64,000 bases of DNA from an uncultured Dehalococcoidia bacterium. GTDB taxonomy: Bacteria > Chloroflexota > Dehalococcoidia > Lucifugimonadales > Lucifugimonadaceae. The notes beneath the pieces were generated by a model. It saw only the letters and a list, made by a program, of their open reading frames with translations, was not told where the DNA came from and did not search any database. The position numbers were made by a program, and so were the translations under genes. Position 1 is the stretch's first letter. Each line of letters begins with the position of its first letter. The DNA is taken from contig CAJWWK010000001.1 in assembly GCA_913048295.1 (NCBI GenBank), positions 33,054 through 97,053 of the forward strand, read 5' to 3'. Of this stretch, positions 61,253-64,000 are shown piece after piece.

Positions 61253-61554
61253 GAGATCACCTGAATTTCCAACTTCGCCGCTTTGACCTGACCCACACAA
61301 ACGTATCCAGTTGAAAGATCAGATACTGGATGAATTGAAGGGAGGCAGAAATGCCAAGGAGGGTCAAGAGAAGTGCGGGCGAGACTTCCAATTGCTTGGA
61401 GAGTGCTCGCAGCGATAGGCCTAGATATTCTTGCCTAGTTCGTATTTTCGTCAGCATGTAAACACTTGACCTTTACAAAGTGTTTACAAATCACCGATAT
61501 AGACCATCTCTAAATCATCAAATCTGCTTAATTTGAACTTAGAATAGTCACCAC

Positions 61555-61630
61555 GCCCCTGTAGCTCAGTGGATAGAGCAGTAGTTTCCTAAACTACGTG
61601 TCGCGTGTTCGATTCACGCCAGGGGTACCA
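61555..61630 (+). tRNA. tRNA-Arg (anticodon CCU), CCA encoded
   Basis: gcccctg acceptor, anticodon stem-loop gtagt-ttCCTaa-actac, T-arm gtgttcgattcac, caggggtaCCA. Confidence 0.95.
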
Positions 61631-62039
61631 CTGAAATCACGTTCAAGTCGGCTAGTTCAGGTAAAAACCGAACTGCCGACTTGTCGCGATTGACAGCCAC
61701 CGGTTCGGATTGACGCCCATTTGAATGCAATGGTGACATTTGACAGCATCGCTGGCGCAAGTGACCTGCCCCCAGAACCTGTACCAGTCAGATTAGTACG
61801 CTTGACCCTTCACAAACACACTCGCAAAAGCCCACAATGTTCTCATCGGCAAACGACGCAGCAATCGTCGGCTGAAGCCCGGATAGGTGAACCCTTAATT
61901 CGGCTTTCCAACCGACAACTGCGTCCTCTTTGCCGTCCTCAACAGGACACTGTCCAACCACCGCACCCTCGACGAAACTCAAGATGAATCCCAGCATCAG
62001 TAGCGAACATGTAACGGTTTCCGAGTATCGTTTGAACAC

Positions 62040-63371
62040 ATGACGGAACACACTCCAGGCAGCGATTCTGAACAGATCGTCGAACGATCCGATTCCGATA
62101 CTGAAGTTGAAATCAGCCCGCGGCCAACCGCGCGCCAGAGCTGGCTTAAAAGCAGGGTCGAACGGTGGCGTCAATCCGGTTTGATCACAGACGAACAGTC
62201 CCAGGCCATAATGGATTTCGAATCGGTTGGCACGCCCAGGTTCCGACTCGGAATCCGGTTCAACAGACTCATCGTCGTGCTTTCCACACTCGGAGCCGTC
62301 CTGATCGCCTCCGGCATTATCTCGTTTGTCGCAGCCAACTGGCAGGGCATGCCCGCGATGGCAAAGCTCTTCCTGCTGATCGGGGGCCAGACCGCTGCCT
62401 ACTGGATCGGATACCAACTCCAGTTCGTTCGCGGGTACCCGCGAGTCGGCGAAGCGATCATGTTTACAGGTGCCGTATGGTTCGGAGCGAACGTCTTCCT
62501 CGTGGCCCAGAGCTACCACCTCGGTACCGACAACCCCGATTTGATGATCCTGTGGTTCCTGGGTGTTCTGCCCCTCGCCTACCTCGCCAGATCAACATCA
62601 GTAACTGTGATGGCAGTCGGCATCTTCACTGTTGGCGTTTCGTGGAAAGCGGCCACCTGGGTCGACGGTCCTGAAAGCGCTTTTCTGGTCATGGGCAGCC
62701 TGTTTCTCACAGCCGCCCTGTTGTACTCGATCGGGATGCTGCACCTGCGCCGTGCGAACCTCAAATTACATGCAGGCCCATACCTCATCAGCGGGGCACT
62801 GCTGGCCATCGGACTGGCTTATGTCCTCACCTTCAACGAGGTGTTCGAAGATACGCGATCGCTGACCATTCTCGATTTCCAGACACTCAGTGGCTCGTAT
62901 CTGGCCCTGGCGGGAATTCTCTCCGCAGTCACGGTCGCGGCACTCGTGGTCGCCGTCAGAAATTCGGATAACAACGCCGGAAACCCCATAGGGAGGTACG
63001 CCGAACCGGGCGTCGTCGCCCTCGTCATTGCCTTCGGCTGGTTCACAGCCACGCTTCCGTTCAACTCGATCGCGCTTTACGTCACCGCCTTCAACCTCCT
63101 GCTCGTACTGCTTATATTCGGCTCGATTGTGCTGGGGATCATCAACCGGCGCGAAGCGCTGATAAACGTGGGAATCATCTTCTTTGTGATCGACCTATCG
63201 ACCCGATATATCGAGCTCACAGTCGACATGCTCGACACCTCGCTGGCCTTCGTCGTCGGCGGCCTGCTGCTACTCGGAGTTGGCTACGGGATGGAACGGG
63301 CCAGGCGCCAGTTGCTGCGCCAGTTCGGAATTACGCGCGACCACGGGACAGAGGCGAACAATGACTCCTAA
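62040..63371 (+). CDS. DUF2157-type polytopic membrane protein
   Basis: WRQSGLITDEQSQAIMDFE N-terminal region followed by about 12 TM segments. Confidence 0.8.
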   Translation: MTEHTPGSDSEQIVERSDSDTEVEISPRPTARQSWLKSRVERWRQSGLITDEQSQAIMDFESVGTPRFRLGIRFNRLIVVLSTLGAVLIASGIISFVAANWQGMPAMAKLFLLIGGQTAAYWIGYQLQFVRGYPRVGEAIMFTGAVWFGANVFLVAQSYHLGTDNPDLMILWFLGVLPLAYLARSTSVTVMAVGIFTVGVSWKAATWVDGPESAFLVMGSLFLTAALLYSIGMLHLRRANLKLHAGPYLISGALLAIGLAYVLTFNEVFEDTRSLTILDFQTLSGSYLALAGILSAVTVAALVVAVRNSDNNAGNPIGRYAEPGVVALVIAFGWFTATLPFNSIALYVTAFNLLLVLLIFGSIVLGIINRREALINVGIIFFVIDLSTRYIELTVDMLDTSLAFVVGGLLLLGVGYGMERARRQLLRQFGITRDHGTEANNDS

Positions 63372-63903
63372 CGCCAAACGCCTATTCATAGCCGTTATCG
63401 CCGTTCAGATCGTGTTTCTGCTCGGACTGGTCGGGTACAGGGAGTCGATCCTCAGCCTGGGCAGGACCGCAGTGCTGGAGACGGTTCCGGTAGATCCTCG
63501 TGATCTCTTCAAAGGCGAATACGTCACGCTCCGTTACGAGATCAGCACAATCGGAGAGGGTTCGCTGGCTCCCCTGAAGAATCAATACTTTTTGGAAGGG
63601 GAAATAAACGAGGGCGACACGGTGTACGTCAACCTGACAAACATCGACAGCGATGTCTACCGTCTGTTCGTTCAGGCAGACAAACCATCGCCCTACGCCG
63701 ACCTCTACATCAAAGGGCGCGCTACCCAGGTGCGAAACGGCACTGTGACAATCGAATATGGAATCGAACAGTATTTCCTCCCCGAAGGCCGCGGCAAAGA
63801 AATCGAAACTGCCGACGATGTCAAGGTCAGGGTATCGATCAACCGCTCAGGAACCGCGGCCATCAAGGAACTGATCGTCGATGGCACAGTCTGGCGTCCC
63901 TAG
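63361..63903 (+). CDS. GDYXXLXY-domain protein
   Basis: VPVDPRDLFKGEYVTLRYEIS signature; 11-bp overlap with the DUF2157 gene. Confidence 0.85.
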   Translation: MTPNAKRLFIAVIAVQIVFLLGLVGYRESILSLGRTAVLETVPVDPRDLFKGEYVTLRYEISTIGEGSLAPLKNQYFLEGEINEGDTVYVNLTNIDSDVYRLFVQADKPSPYADLYIKGRATQVRNGTVTIEYGIEQYFLPEGRGKEIETADDVKVRVSINRSGTAAIKELIVDGTVWRP

Positions 63904-64000
63904 TACCGGTCGCTTGCCGGACAGGCGCGGCCCTCGGCCAGCGGGAAACTCGTCGCTTGTTACAGTGTCAACTGGGAATTGCAGCCGATCACGCAGCTAA

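Noticed and set aside
1-64000. CRISPR arrays, prophage, IS elements, rRNA operons
   Set aside because: No regularly spaced repeats, transposase, phage structural genes or rRNA sequence seen in the window.

Overview
High-GC bacterial chromosomal window, ordinary at first sight. Gene content suggests a Chloroflexota (SAR202/Dehalococcoidia-like) genome; that placement is inference only. Contents: gltBD, nadE, an HtrA-like protease, a LysR regulator, recA, a CorC/HlyC-type protein, tilS, pncB, purH/purM/purF, tlyA, a UbiA-type prenyltransferase, an HdrD-like membrane Fe-S protein, a candidate restriction-modification (R-M) pair, a jag-yidC-(PQQ propeller)-yidD-rnpA-rpmH cluster, a GreA-like protein, TerC, a D-lactate dehydrogenase/lactate racemase pair, transaldolase, a SelA-fold PLP enzyme, rlmN, pstB-phoU, cinA, a block of accessory oxidoreductases, and tRNA-Arg(CCU). 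The best candidate for something exciting is 25675..26160. This is a membrane-anchored thioredoxin-like gene whose reading frame crosses one in-frame TGA exactly where the first Cys of the CxxC motif should be (U-S-V-C), so it is a probable selenoprotein that ORF callers truncate. Other notable signals: an archaellin-like gene with a single in-frame TAA, a MEMO-family gene with two frameshifts and a stop near a perfect 12-bp inverted repeat, matching LexA-like operators at recA and at the cinA/unknown-gene divergent promoter, a GreA fused to an integrase core-binding-like N-terminal domain, a 5'-truncated Ldh-family gene, and REP-like palindromes next to the R-M pair.
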